64,000 bases of DNA from Deltaproteobacteria bacterium. Lineage in GTDB: Bacteria; Myxococcota; JACPTQ01. The translations under genes and the position numbers were made by a program. Shown piece after piece: positions 17,362-26,611 of this stretch. How positions within the stretch are numbered: position 1 is the first letter of the stretch; the number at the start of each line of letters is the position of its first letter. The notes under the pieces were generated by a model. It did no database searches. It was not told the origin of the DNA and saw nothing but the letters and a program-made list of their open reading frames with translations. The stretch lies in assembly GCA_016192705.1 (NCBI GenBank), contig JACPTQ010000029.1, positions 1 to 64,000 of the forward strand. The letters are read 5' to 3'.

Positions 17362-20300
17362 CTAACGGACGGGATTCTTCAACCGATAGATCTCATCCTC
17401 AACCTCTTTCGCGAGCGCTCGCTGAATCTTAGCTTGCCGCGCGTCGACCGCCGCTGGTTTTGTGTGGGGGTCGCCACTCTTTCGACCGGTCTTCGCTGCG
17501 TGCAACTTGAGAAACAGTTCGAACTCGCGAATCGCCGTACCCGTTTGGCCCGCGATTTTGGCCGCCCGCCCGAGCATCATGTGGGGCTCGGGGTCGGTTG
17601 GGTCGAGGCGCGCAACCGCCCGAAAATCGTTGAGCGCAAGCGTCGGCAAATTCACCTGCATATACGCCTGTGCGCGCTTCTTGTGCGCATCGATGTTTCC
17701 CGACTTGAGTGAAATCGCGCGGGTGTACATCTCGATCGCCTTCTGCGGCTGACTCGACGCCACGAAATAGTCGCCAAGGAGAAGATAAGCCGCGCGGTGG
17801 GTTTTCGTACGTTTCAGAATCGCTTCGAGCAAAACCTTCGCGGCCGGCAGCTCGTCGCGCGAAAATCGAATTCGCGCCGCGCGAAACTGCGCCTCGATGA
17901 TGTCAACTTCGTTTCGGTCTTTTGTGAGAAGTTTGACCGCTTCTTCGTAATGGTAAAGCGCCTCCGCGCCGTTGCCGAGGCGATCGAATGTCTTCGCGAA
18001 CCAGAGTCGATAGACGCCGTTCACCGGGGTTTTGTCGGTCGCCGCTTTCAAGTCGTCTTGCGCCTCGAGAAGAAGGCGTTGGGTGCTCATGTCGCCGCCC
18101 AACTCTGTGAGCGCGATGAGCGTTCGCGCGCGCCAATAACGCGCCTCGATGATTCCGGGGTTCTGTTGGATCACTTGGTCGAGGTAGCGGCGCGCATCGA
18201 GAAACGCGTCGCGGCCGCCGGCGTCGAAGTTCGCGCGGGCGATTTGGACCAGGAGGAACGGGTCTTTCGGGTTTTCTTTGATGGCGAGATTGAATTGGTT
18301 GAGGGCGTCCGCGAGGCGCTTCTGCTGGCGGTAGTTGAGGGCGAGTTCAAGGCGAAGGCCAGGGTAGTGGGGATCGAATTTCTGGACGAGGTCGAGCGCC
18401 TTCAAGGCGAGCGCCGAACGCCCCGTCTGCCCATAAACCCGCGCAAGATTGAAGTGTGCGCTGACGAAGCTCGGCGCTTTCGCGATGGTTTTTTTGTAAG
18501 CCTCTTCAGCGGCCGGGAAATCGCGTTGCTCGAGATAAACGTCGCCAAATCCCGCCGTGACGGCCGGTGCGTCCGGGATAACTTTCTGTGCGTCCTTGAG
18601 AACGCTGAGCGCGTCATGAAAGTTTTTGCGGGCGAGGAGCCCCTGAATGTAATGAACGAAAATCTCCGCCTGAATCTCGCGCGCCTTTTCGGATGAAATC
18701 GCGCGCGACGCCTCAATCGCAACGCGAAACGCCTCGACCGAGTCGGCTGTTTCATTGACCTCCGGGTGCGCGAAGATTCGACCCCTCAAACTCATGAGGC
18801 GCGCCACGCGCTCATTCGTGCGTTCGATTTCGCGCGGTGTTCGGTTCGCCCTTTTTTTCTCTTCTTCAAGGAGACGGAGCGCCAGCTCGCTCGATTTTCG
18901 CGCACGCAAAGGTGAGCCGGCTCCCAACTCGGCACTGCCGAGCCCAGTTTGCGCGTCAACGTCGGGCGGCGAGGCTTTGATGGCGGCCTCGAAACGGGCG
19001 GTCGCGGCTTTCCAGTCGCGGCGTTTGAGTTCGAGGCCGCCGAGGTCGGTGAGGAGCTCGCTTCGAAGGGACGCGAGCTGTGACTTCGCAAGGCCGGCGT
19101 CGAGCCACTTGATGGCGGCAACGGTGTCGCCGTCGTCGCGCGCGAGGCGGCCCAAGACCGCGTAGGCTTGGGCGAGCTCATCGGGGGAGGCGGCGGCGAG
19201 GAGGGCGCTTTGCGGTGCGACGAGAAGGTTGAGGTAATGGCGGGCGCCGGTCTTGTCTTTGAGGAGGTCGAGGTGCACGAGCTTTCCGAGCGCGAGGTAG
19301 GACGATGCGTGGAGCGGGCTCGCTTGGAGCGCGTTGCGGAAGTGCTTGAGCGCGGTTTGAGCGGGGGAGGCGGCGGGTGCGGTTGCGCGTGTGGGAGCGG
19401 TTGCGGTTGCGGTTGCGGGCGCGGGTGCGGAAGCGGTTGCGGTTGCGGGTGCGCGTGTGGGAGCGGAAGCGGTTGCGGGCGCGGATGCGGTAGCGGGAGC
19501 GCGTGCGGGAGCGGATGCGGGTGCGCGAGCGGGGATTTGACGCAAAGGCGCGGAGACGCCAAGGGAAGCGGGCTCATTCCTTGCGTCTTTGCGGCTTGGC
19601 GCCTTGGCGTTGAAATCCCCTGCGGACGCGGGAGCGGGAGCGGGTGTAGCCGGCGTCGCCGAGTGTCCTATTGTTGCAAGCACCAACCGCCCCAACTGGT
19701 AGTGCGGGGCTGCGTACGTCGCGTCGATTGTCGCGGCCTCGGCGAGCGCCCTGACAGCCGCCTCGCGGTCTCGCGGGTCAGAATCCGTTCCGCTCTTCAC
19801 CTGCTCGACAAACGAGAGGCCCCTCAAAAACGACACCTCGGCGTCGCGTTTCAGAGTCGCTTCAGCCCGATCGAGGTTTTCGCGCGCGGTCGTGAAGTTT
19901 CGCTTCACGATAAACCACACGGCTTTCGCCTTGTTGTATTCCGGGTCACGAACGCCGGCCTTTTCAAGCTCGTTCATGAGCGCCTCCGTTGACGCTTCTG
20001 CTATCGTACGCGCACCCGACTGCGGCCCGTGCAGAATGAGAATGATCGACTGTAGCTTGAGGAGTTGCACGCGCGCTTTGTTCGGAATTTCCGCCAAGAG
20101 TTTGAGCTGCGCATTTTCGTCCGAGCTCCGCTCAGCGCCATCGCGGGCCGCCGATCGCTCCGGCGCTTTCGCTTTTGTTCGCGTGAGCGCCTGAAGCTGA
20201 TCGAACGCCTCCATATACTTGCTGAAGACGTCGACCCGAATCGCTGCGCGGGCGTCCGCGAGCGCCTTCTCTGGATTCCCAGCGGGTTCACCCGCCGCCC

Positions 20301-21825
20301 CGCGTCCGCCGCCTCGTCCGGGACTGCGGCCGGATCCACCACGTCCGCCGCGCTCGGCCGGGGCCTCCTCGTCGCCGCCGCCCAAAAGGTTCAGGCCGAA
20401 CGGGTCGACGACGATTAAAACGACAGCCGCCGCGACGACACCGCCGAGGACCGCGAGCTGCTTTCGGCCGACGGCGAGTTTTCCGCGCGGGCGCGCACCA
20501 GGCAACGCTTTCTTCGTCGGTGCGGCCCCTTTTGCGGGTGGAGCCCCCAACGCCTTCTTCTTGTCCTTCGCTTCGTGGGCCTCTTTTCTTGCTTGCGCTT
20601 TAGCCGCCGCCTCAGCCGCTTTTTTGGCCTGTTTTTCACGCTTCTCGCGTTCCTTGCGCTCCCTCCGAGATTCGTTTTTTGGTGGCGTCGTGGGCGCGGC
20701 ACCCGGAGCAGATGCGGACGCCAGTGCTGTCGCGGTTGCGGAGGCCGGTCTCGCCTCTCTAGCGACTTCGGCGATGCGCAGCGTGGCGAGTGCTTGAAAG
20801 TCCGACTCCGACGCGATCGGCGTCCAGTGGACGCCATCGGTCGAAACTTCTTCGTGACCATCGAGGCGTTTCTCTTCGAACAGCGTTCGCACCGTCGTGC
20901 GGTCAAATGGACCAGAGACCTGGCCGTCCGCGCCGCGAATCGCCATTTCTGACGCGGCTCCAGTCGAAACCGAAGCAGGGGCGCCACCACCCAGCCCGAG
21001 CGATTCCCCGAGGAGGTTGTCGTCGGTGGCGAAACCGTTCTCGGCAGCGGCCGGTGACGCGGGCGCCTCCGCGTCGGCAAGGTCGAGCTTAAAAGGGTCG
21101 TCGGTCGCCGCGGTCGACGCCGTCGGTCGGCCGATCGGTGCCTTTTCCGGTTGCGGCTTATCGATTTGTGTCGGCGGTTCGAAAGCGTCGAGCGAAAAAT
21201 CGAGGTCGCGTGGGTCGACCTCGGGCGTGGATCCGGGAACAGCAGGAACTTGACGCAAAGGCACGGAGACGCCAAGAGGAGAAGTTCCTGCCTCTTCGCC
21301 TTCGTGGCTTTGCGCCTTCGCGTTGAGGTCTCCTTTTGACGCGGACGGTGGTTCGTCTGGGATTTCAAAGTCGTCTTCGTCCGATGGCGCAAGGTACGGG
21401 CTTTCGGGTCGCGGCAAAGGGGGTGGCGCACCGGGCGCGTCGTTGTCCTTAAACGATGTGGCAAGGTCGTTTTCGAACGACCCAAATTCATCGATCGGCG
21501 CTGGGGCTGCCGGTTTCGGCGAGGAGGGCTCGTCTAACGTGAAATCTGTCGCGGGGTTCTCCGGAACCTCTGCCGTCGGCGATTGGGTCGATTGAGCGGG
21601 CTCAACGTCGCGCGCAGGAATCGTTATCTCGGTGGCACAGTTCGGACACCCGACGATCGCGCCTTCGGGCGGAACCGCGTCGGCGTCAATCTCGAGAATC
21701 GCTTTACAGCCAGCGCACGTGAACTGAAGGAGCGCTTCGCCTTCACTTAGGCCGACCGGCTCGCTTGTTCCCGTTTCGCCTGGCAACCGACTGCCCCTTT
21801 CCGTTCCCTCTTGTTTTTGTAACAC
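17362..21825 (-). CDS. Giant zinc-ribbon, GYF and TPR protein
   Basis: A 1487-residue protein starting at GTG 21825. In order: an MJ0042-type zinc ribbon (CAGC...GCPNC, residues about 35-65); a disordered acidic/Pro region with one repeat insertion (about 165-194); a GYF_2-type domain (GPFDRTTVRTLFEEKRLDG...GVHWTPI, about 295-345); a Lys/Ala-rich stretch; a membrane segment (LAVLGGVVAAAVVLIVV, about 455-475); then a long external part of TPR units to the C-terminus. This part is interrupted by a second repeat insertion and an Ala/Pro/Thr low-complexity tract (about 736-820). Zinc-ribbon plus GYF proteins of this plan are common in myxobacteria and are thought to be scaffolds. The upstream neighbour is a repeat element. 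Confidence 0.75.
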   Translation of the reverse strand: MLQKQEGTERGSRLPGETGTSEPVGLSEGEALLQFTCAGCKAILEIDADAVPPEGAIVGCPNCATEITIPARDVEPAQSTQSPTAEVPENPATDFTLDEPSSPKPAAPAPIDEFGSFENDLATSFKDNDAPGAPPPLPRPESPYLAPSDEDDFEIPDEPPSASKGDLNAKAQSHEGEEAGTSPLGVSVPLRQVPAVPGSTPEVDPRDLDFSLDAFEPPTQIDKPQPEKAPIGRPTASTAATDDPFKLDLADAEAPASPAAAENGFATDDNLLGESLGLGGGAPASVSTGAASEMAIRGADGQVSGPFDRTTVRTLFEEKRLDGHEEVSTDGVHWTPIASESDFQALATLRIAEVAREARPASATATALASASAPGAAPTTPPKNESRRERKEREKREKQAKKAAEAAAKAQARKEAHEAKDKKKALGAPPAKGAAPTKKALPGARPRGKLAVGRKQLAVLGGVVAAAVVLIVVDPFGLNLLGGGDEEAPAERGGRGGSGRSPGRGGGRGAAGEPAGNPEKALADARAAIRVDVFSKYMEAFDQLQALTRTKAKAPERSAARDGAERSSDENAQLKLLAEIPNKARVQLLKLQSIILILHGPQSGARTIAEASTEALMNELEKAGVRDPEYNKAKAVWFIVKRNFTTARENLDRAEATLKRDAEVSFLRGLSFVEQVKSGTDSDPRDREAAVRALAEAATIDATYAAPHYQLGRLVLATIGHSATPATPAPAPASAGDFNAKAPSRKDARNEPASLGVSAPLRQIPARAPASAPARAPATASAPATASAPTRAPATATASAPAPATATATAPTRATAPAASPAQTALKHFRNALQASPLHASSYLALGKLVHLDLLKDKTGARHYLNLLVAPQSALLAAASPDELAQAYAVLGRLARDDGDTVAAIKWLDAGLAKSQLASLRSELLTDLGGLELKRRDWKAATARFEAAIKASPPDVDAQTGLGSAELGAGSPLRARKSSELALRLLEEEKKRANRTPREIERTNERVARLMSLRGRIFAHPEVNETADSVEAFRVAIEASRAISSEKAREIQAEIFVHYIQGLLARKNFHDALSVLKDAQKVIPDAPAVTAGFGDVYLEQRDFPAAEEAYKKTIAKAPSFVSAHFNLARVYGQTGRSALALKALDLVQKFDPHYPGLRLELALNYRQQKRLADALNQFNLAIKENPKDPFLLVQIARANFDAGGRDAFLDARRYLDQVIQQNPGIIEARYWRARTLIALTELGGDMSTQRLLLEAQDDLKAATDKTPVNGVYRLWFAKTFDRLGNGAEALYHYEEAVKLLTKDRNEVDIIEAQFRAARIRFSRDELPAAKVLLEAILKRTKTHRAAYLLLGDYFVASSQPQKAIEMYTRAISLKSGNIDAHKKRAQAYMQVNLPTLALNDFRAVARLDPTDPEPHMMLGRAAKIAGQTGTAIREFELFLKLHAAKTGRKSGDPHTKPAAVDARQAKIQRALAKEVEDEIYRLKNPVR
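19369..19530. repeat. Ala/Pro/Thr-coding hexanucleotide tract
   Basis: About 160 bp built from variants of GCGGGT, GCGGTT and GCGGGA in tandem on the plus strand, coding for alternating Ala with Pro, Ser or Thr in the giant TPR protein on the minus strand. It directly adjoins the palindromic insertion at 19531. Such tracts change length easily by slippage in whole codon pairs. Confidence 0.8.
19531..19620. repeat. In-frame palindromic repeat of the GACGCAAAGGCGC type (first copy)
   Basis: Exactly 90 bp bounded by GGGGATTT and its inverted copy AAATCCCC. The arms (GACGCAAAGGCGCGGAGACG... and the reverse complement of ...CGCCTTGGCGTTG) form an imperfect long hairpin. It adds 30 codons to the giant TPR gene without breaking the frame, encoding the NAKAPSRKD type of peptide on the minus strand. 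Dispersed palindromes of this sequence type are known from several bacterial phyla, often giving NAKTQRRK or CVFASLRLCV peptides. Confidence 0.8.
21245..21333. repeat. In-frame palindromic repeat of the GACGCAAAGGCGC type (second copy)
   Basis: A second copy of about 89 bp, with arms beginning GGAACTTGACGCAAAGGC and ending TTCGCGTTGAGGTCTCC. In the giant TPR protein it encodes the segment starting DLNAKAQSHEGEEAG. It lies in the disordered region before the GYF domain, a place where an insertion is easily tolerated. Confidence 0.75.
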
Positions 21826-21850
21826 CGGGTGAGGGGCGGCGCAAAGTGGA

Positions 21851-22407
21851 TGAGACCTCGATCCCCGCTTAAGCGGCCAGTCATCTACTGCGCGTACCGT
21901 CGGCAGGGGCCGCTTCGGCGTGCCGACGTCCTCGGGTCTGACTTGTTTCGTAGGTCACTTGTTCTCACGGAAGAAAGCTATGTCTACCAATCGCGCAACC
22001 AGCCGGCGCCTCAGACCCTGCGGAGGCGCGCCTATGCGGGCCCCTGCCGACCCTAAGCGATTCCGGGCGGGCCGCTTTCCGGGGACGTATTCTTTGGGCT
22101 TGAGGGCGGTACGAGGGGTTCACCCGTTGGGTGTCGGCCACCGTTCGATCGACCCCCAAGTCTCCTAACCGCCATTCCAGGAAAACGGCGGAGTTCTGAT
22201 TGGGCGGGCGGGGATTGGGCAAGCGGAGGCTCGCGTCCGCAGGGGATGAGGTGCCGATGGGGCGTGGCATTGCCGTTCTCATGATGCTTGATTCATTTCG
22301 TACAGACTCACATTTCATGTCAGACCCGAGGACTTCCGCGAGCCGGAGCGAGCCCAACCCCGACCGCCCCACGCAAATCTGGCCAGTTATCCGGGAATCA
22401 GGGTGGA
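21851..22407. repeat. Inverted-repeat element, copy 1 (fills the 599-bp gene-free gap)
   Basis: The gap 21826-22424 between the giant TPR gene and the amidohydrolase is almost wholly this element. The left end (from 21851, TGAGACCTCGATCCCCGC) and right end (to 22407, TTATCCGGGAATCAGGGT) are imperfect inverted copies. Subterminal GTCCTCGGGTCTGA (left) and TCAGACCCGAGGAC (right) extend the inverted repeat to about 100 bp. The interior from about 22140 is nearly identical to copy 2, including a small GCGGA...TCCGC hairpin. No transposase or convincing gene lies inside; the open frame on the minus strand reflects DNA-level conservation. Confidence 0.85.
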
Positions 22408-22424
22408 TGAGAGGAGCTCTCAGC

Positions 22425-23759
22425 TCATCGCAGCGGGCGCTCGGCGCAATCGGCGAGGGGGGCAACCTGCGGATACTGGGCCTTGACGCGGCCAACGAGC
22501 GCCGCGAGCGATGTCGCGAGACAAACTTGACGCGGGACGCCGCAAACATCGACCGCCTCGCAGGTTTTTTCCTTGGGCAACGTGGCCAGCGCGGCCAGTG
22601 TCGGCGCGGCAACCATCGCGCGTCCATCGACCATCACCAACTCGACCGACTTCGGGTCGCCCCGCATCAGCGTTTCCAGCGCGTCGCCGGTGCTGGCCCG
22701 ACGCAACCCCACGATATCGGCGCGATAACCGGCCGCCAGCGTTCCAACATGTTTTTCGAGCCCAATCGCCGCGGCCGCACCGCTTGTGGCCATGGTGAGG
22801 AGTCGTGCGGGCGTCAAGTGCGCACGCACCGGCCCGTCCGCGTACAGTCGTCGAACATACGCAATCTCTTGCAGAAGCGTCGGGCTTCCCCCAAGATTCC
22901 AATCGGGCGCGAGCGCGACGTTAACGCCGGCAGCAGCGGCGGCGACCACGTCGGTTGTCATTTGGTAGAGCCGCATGTTCGACGACGGCGACCATATGAG
23001 TTGCCAGCCGCGCTCCGCGAGCGTGCGGAAATGCTCGGCCTTTAAGGGAATCCCGTGGACGATGCTCGTAATCCGATTCTGCACGAACGGCGGCCCCATC
23101 GCCTCGAGCTTCGTCCACTCCTTCAAGCTACTCGCATCGCGCCCCTCCGCGAGGTGAATCACGAACCGCGTGACGGGCGGTGTCGGGTTCGACAGAATCG
23201 CCTCCCACTTCGTCCGCGTCTTTCCGCGCAACTGCAACGGATCGCCGACCGTTCCGCCCATCTTCAGCTCGCCGAGTCCCGGGTTCTCCGCGTTCCGAAT
23301 GCCGCCCGTGTGGCACTTGTCCTCGCTTACGATCGTCGTCGTCCCGCCGAGCGCCGCCATCACCTCCGTGTAGAGCGTGACATCGCATTTCAGTTTCCGG
23401 TCGAGCGTGCTCTTCAGCTTCTGGAAGTCCTTAAAAACCTTCTCACCGAAGCGCCAGTTGTACCGGTTGTTGAACGTCGGCCGCGAGAAGCGCGTAAACG
23501 GAAAAAGGTTCCAGCCGATGTGGTTGTGCGCGTCAACGAAACCGGCGTAAAGGTCGAGCCCGGTGTCGATGACCGTTGCGCCCGCTGTGTCACACGTCGC
23601 GCCTGCGCAAACGATCGCGCCCCCTTCGATGACGACGAACCCCGCGGCCGCGGGCGCCGTGGGCGTAACAATCGTCCCCTTGAGCGCAATCCGAGTCGCC
23701 GCTTGGCTTTCAGCACCGATCGCGAAAAACACAATGGCCGTAACGATGATTCGTTTCAT
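22425..23759 (-). CDS. Secreted amidohydrolase
   Basis: About 444 residues; start ATG 23759, preceded by GAGGAAG, is preferred over ATG 23774. A signal peptide (MKRIIVTAIVFFAIGAESQA) leads to an amidohydrolase/dihydroorotase-like TIM barrel. It has the metal-binding HxH in DAHNHIGW, later metal ligands probably in HLAEG and IVHG, and DWNLGGS for the last Asp. The last 40 residues hold three Cys (EAVDVCGVPRQVCLA, and one near the C-terminus) that may form disulfides in the periplasm. The substrate is unknown. It is the last gene of the HKD-HKD-amidohydrolase operon. Confidence 0.8.
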   Translation of the reverse strand: MKRIIVTAIVFFAIGAESQAATRIALKGTIVTPTAPAAAGFVVIEGGAIVCAGATCDTAGATVIDTGLDLYAGFVDAHNHIGWNLFPFTRFSRPTFNNRYNWRFGEKVFKDFQKLKSTLDRKLKCDVTLYTEVMAALGGTTTIVSEDKCHTGGIRNAENPGLGELKMGGTVGDPLQLRGKTRTKWEAILSNPTPPVTRFVIHLAEGRDASSLKEWTKLEAMGPPFVQNRITSIVHGIPLKAEHFRTLAERGWQLIWSPSSNMRLYQMTTDVVAAAAAGVNVALAPDWNLGGSPTLLQEIAYVRRLYADGPVRAHLTPARLLTMATSGAAAAIGLEKHVGTLAAGYRADIVGLRRASTGDALETLMRGDPKSVELVMVDGRAMVAAPTLAALATLPKEKTCEAVDVCGVPRQVCLATSLAALVGRVKAQYPQVAPLADCAERPLR

Positions 23760-23777
23760 TTTCTTCTTCCTCATCGC

Positions 23778-25133
23778 CTAAAGCGACAGCTCGGGCGCCC
23801 ATTGCCCCGCAAAAACCGCCCCATAAAACTTTCGCCGCGTGTAGTCGACGCAGCGGCTTTTCGCATTGGCTTGGTTGTAAAGCCCCGCTGCGACGCCCTT
23901 TCGCCGCACCTCGAGGTACTCCGCGCGCGTCAACGAAATCACCATCTTGAAGTACGTCGTGTCCCAATGGATGGGGACGCATTTCCCCGCGGGTGGGTTG
24001 TTAAACGTCTCGATCATCTTTTGCACGCGATCGCGGTTTAAATCCCAAAGCCAATCGAATTCGCGCTGAAATGCCGCGACGAGCGCCGTGTTGTCGGCGA
24101 CCGCCCCGTCGATGACTTGGAGGTTTTCGGCGTTTCCTTTTTCGGCGGTGGTCGACCAATTGTAGCTTCCAGTCGCGAGCGTTTTCCCATCGGCGATCGC
24201 GTATTTGTGGTGCATGAGCTGCGAATAGGGGTGCCAATAGGCGAGTCCATAAACTTTATACCGCACGGGCGTGTTACAGGCCTCGAGTGCCTTCACTTTT
24301 GACGCCCCGATGTTGTATTCGCCCATGTCGGTTACGACGCGGACCTTTACGCCGCGCGCGACGGCCGCGCACGTCTCGTCCTTAATCTGGTCCGTGTCAA
24401 AGTGCGCGGTTGCGATGTCGAGCGTCGTCTTCGCGTTCTTAATGAGCGCGATGAGGGCGTCGTTCAAGAGCATCGTCGTCTTTGAGTTTTGCGACGTGAA
24501 GAGCGTTACGATTCCGTCTGCGGCTGCCGGGGCGACTCCAGAGCCCGGGTCGACGCGCGGGTAACGTGGCCGCGCGCCCGCCGGCAATGGAAAATCAACG
24601 GTGCGCGCCCAGAGGCGCTCGAACTCCGCCTGAAAGTCTTTCGCGACGCCGACGAAGTTGTTGAAGACGGTGATGTTCTCGCTGTACTTCTGCTCCGCGC
24701 CCGTCGACCAGTTCGCGCTTCCGGTTGTGATCGTCTGACCATCAATGACGGCGAACTTTTGGTGCATCGTTCCGCTTACGAATCGCGCGTCGCATCCGAT
24801 GTTCTCAACCGCGGCCGATTTCGACTTCGCCGCGGCCGAGTTCCCCGCGTGCAAGACAAACCGACATTTGACCCCGCGCTTCACGGCGTCGGCGAGCGGC
24901 GTCCACATCGCGACTTGCCCGGGACTCACGCTGTACATGGCGATGTCAACGGTCTTCGTCGCTTTCGCGATCGCGCGCGCGACCGCCTCATGGCCTCCGC
25001 CCTTCGGCGAGAAGAAAACCTCGACCGATTTCGCAGCGCCTTCTTGCGCGCGTGCACCCTGTCCAAGAAAGAGAAGCGCCAGGAACCCCGCGCCCGCTCT
25101 GCCCGTCGTAAGAACCTTTCGCGTTCGCCTCAT
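23778..25133 (-). CDS. Secreted phospholipase-D-like protein with two HKD motifs
   Basis: A 451-residue exported protein (signal to about residue 29) with two tandem PLD domains. HxK motifs are GTMHQKFAVIDGQTITTGSANWS and LMHHKYAIADGKTLATGSYNWS-type segments, each followed by the expected Ser/Asn. The last 70 residues are a Cys-containing extension. The PLD-like superfamily includes phospholipases and non-specific nucleases (Nuc type), and GSxNWS with short domains fits the nuclease-like branch. RBS AAAGGAG precedes ATG 25133. It lies 24 bp after the HhH-bearing paralogue and just before the amidohydrolase. Confidence 0.85.
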   Translation of the reverse strand: MRRTRKVLTTGRAGAGFLALLFLGQGARAQEGAAKSVEVFFSPKGGGHEAVARAIAKATKTVDIAMYSVSPGQVAMWTPLADAVKRGVKCRFVLHAGNSAAAKSKSAAVENIGCDARFVSGTMHQKFAVIDGQTITTGSANWSTGAEQKYSENITVFNNFVGVAKDFQAEFERLWARTVDFPLPAGARPRYPRVDPGSGVAPAAADGIVTLFTSQNSKTTMLLNDALIALIKNAKTTLDIATAHFDTDQIKDETCAAVARGVKVRVVTDMGEYNIGASKVKALEACNTPVRYKVYGLAYWHPYSQLMHHKYAIADGKTLATGSYNWSTTAEKGNAENLQVIDGAVADNTALVAAFQREFDWLWDLNRDRVQKMIETFNNPPAGKCVPIHWDTTYFKMVISLTRAEYLEVRRKGVAAGLYNQANAKSRCVDYTRRKFYGAVFAGQWAPELSL

Positions 25134-25157
25134 CGATTTCTCCTTTGCAGCGCCCCG

Positions 25158-26498
25158 TCAGGGCGTCGTTGGAACTGGAATGGGATCCGCTTTGAGACAA
25201 TTCTTGATTCGATTGAACTTCGCTTTCGTCATCACTTTTTTCGTCACGAGCTCGTCGATCGTCGCGTAGGGACGATTATCGCGAACTTTGGCCGCGCCTT
25301 CCCACCCCATTCCCGGCAAGTTGTTAATGTCGGTGAGCGTCGCCGAATTGATGTCGACCTTCTTGTTCGGGTCGCACGTCTTGGGCGGCGTCGGAACTTT
25401 GCCCGCGTCGAAGATGCGCCGAAACTCCGCCATGTATTGGCTTGCGACGCGCGCCCCCGTCACGACGACGACGTTTTCATCGTTCCCGTTTTCAGCTTCG
25501 CCCGAGAAATTAAACGACCCCGTGATAACCGTCGTGCCGTCGATGATGATGGTCTTGCTGTGCAAAACGCCCGGATTCGAGTCGGCTTTCACAGGCGCCC
25601 CGAGCGCGATGAGATCTGGCCCGATGCTCTCTTTGGCGAAGACGTTCATGTTCTCAAAGACCGCCTGAACCGTGAGCCCCGCGCGCTTCTTGTCGAGGAT
25701 CGCGCTTTTCATCGTGGGCATCGTTTTACGGATGGCGAGTTTTTCGGGTCCGCGCGGAATAAAATTGGTGAGCGAAAACGCCATGATGTGAATGCTCGTT
25801 TTCGCCGCGAGCAATTTGTTGACGAGAAATCGGCCGCAGTTGTCTTCGGGCGCAAAGCAAACCTCGACGGTCGCATCGCCCACGGTCACGGGCGCCTTCG
25901 ACGTGTTGGCCGGCGAGCCAATGCCGAACTTTCCGGCGACGAACATCTCTTCAAACTCCTTGGCGTAGGTCGCGGCGATCTGATCGTTGCAAATCTTGAG
26001 CGAGTTGTTGTGGTTTTCGTAGGCGTCGGCGTCGATCGGGTTAAAACTCCCCGTCCAAACGCACTTCCCGTCACGCACGTAGAACTTGTTGTGCATATAG
26101 CTCGTCTTCGTGTCGTATTTCGTTTCGATCCCCTCGCGCTCAATCTGCTCCCACTGCGGGCAAACGTGAGGATCGCTCTTCACGCGCTTCCATCGGTACA
26201 TCGCGTCGCCAAGCACCCGCACCTTGACGCCGCGGAGCTTCGCGCGAATGAGCGCGCTCGTGACGACGTCGTTGTGGAGCTCGTAGACGGCGACGTCGAG
26301 CGTTCGTTCGGCGCCGTCGATGTAGACGCCAAGCTTTCGGTCGATGCTCTCGGGGTTCACGCGGGCGGCGGCCTTGTTGTAGTCGTAGACCTGGCTAAAA
26401 AAGACTTCGATGGGGGCGGCCGATTGAGCCTGCACCACGATGGGAGCCGAAAAAACCGCGAGTGATGCTGCGACTGGGAGGAAGCGAACAGACAACAT
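25158..26498 (-). CDS. Secreted PLD-like protein with C-terminal ComEA-type HhH domain
   Basis: About 446 residues. ATG 26498 sits 7 bases after GGAGG; ATG 26504 is too close to it. Signal peptide MLSVRFLPVAASLAVFSAPIVVQA. Two HKD domains follow: YMHNKFYVRDGKCVWTGSFN, and VLHSKTIIIDGTTVITGSFN with downstream SGEAENGNDEN. The C-terminal 65 residues, KVDINSATLTDINNLPGMGW and following, are a helix-hairpin-helix domain like ComEA/PsbU, which binds double-stranded DNA. A nuclease-like domain fused to a DNA-binding domain suggests extracellular or periplasmic DNA as substrate; this is inference. Confidence 0.85.
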   Translation of the reverse strand: MLSVRFLPVAASLAVFSAPIVVQAQSAAPIEVFFSQVYDYNKAAARVNPESIDRKLGVYIDGAERTLDVAVYELHNDVVTSALIRAKLRGVKVRVLGDAMYRWKRVKSDPHVCPQWEQIEREGIETKYDTKTSYMHNKFYVRDGKCVWTGSFNPIDADAYENHNNSLKICNDQIAATYAKEFEEMFVAGKFGIGSPANTSKAPVTVGDATVEVCFAPEDNCGRFLVNKLLAAKTSIHIMAFSLTNFIPRGPEKLAIRKTMPTMKSAILDKKRAGLTVQAVFENMNVFAKESIGPDLIALGAPVKADSNPGVLHSKTIIIDGTTVITGSFNFSGEAENGNDENVVVVTGARVASQYMAEFRRIFDAGKVPTPPKTCDPNKKVDINSATLTDINNLPGMGWEGAAKVRDNRPYATIDELVTKKVMTKAKFNRIKNCLKADPIPVPTTP

Positions 26499-26572
26499 GC
26501 ACATGCCTCCTTCTCTAGGCTCTCGTTAGACGGGGGGCGCCGCGACTTTATTCAATTGGTATCCCTTTCCTA

Positions 26573-26601
26573 TTAACAGGAGCGCCCCACGGGCGTAGAA
26601 T
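26573..26601 (+). promoter_or_regulatory. Promoter of the TPR gene at 26612
   Basis: TTAACA (26573-26578) and TAGAAT (26596-26601) are 17 bp apart. The expected start is near 26608, leaving a leader of about four bases before ATG 26612, and no ribosome-binding site is visible. Confidence 0.6.
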
Positions 26602-26611
26602 TCGCATCGAA

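Noticed and set aside
21965-22627. Open frame inside repeat element copy 1
   Set aside because: The matching stretch in copy 2 is shared at the DNA level, but the frame has different lengths and ends in the two copies and crosses into the amidohydrolase gene.
24489-26465. 658-codon plus-strand frame opposite the PLD-like genes
   Set aside because: Arg-rich shadow frame antisense to two well-supported HKD enzymes; no start signal.
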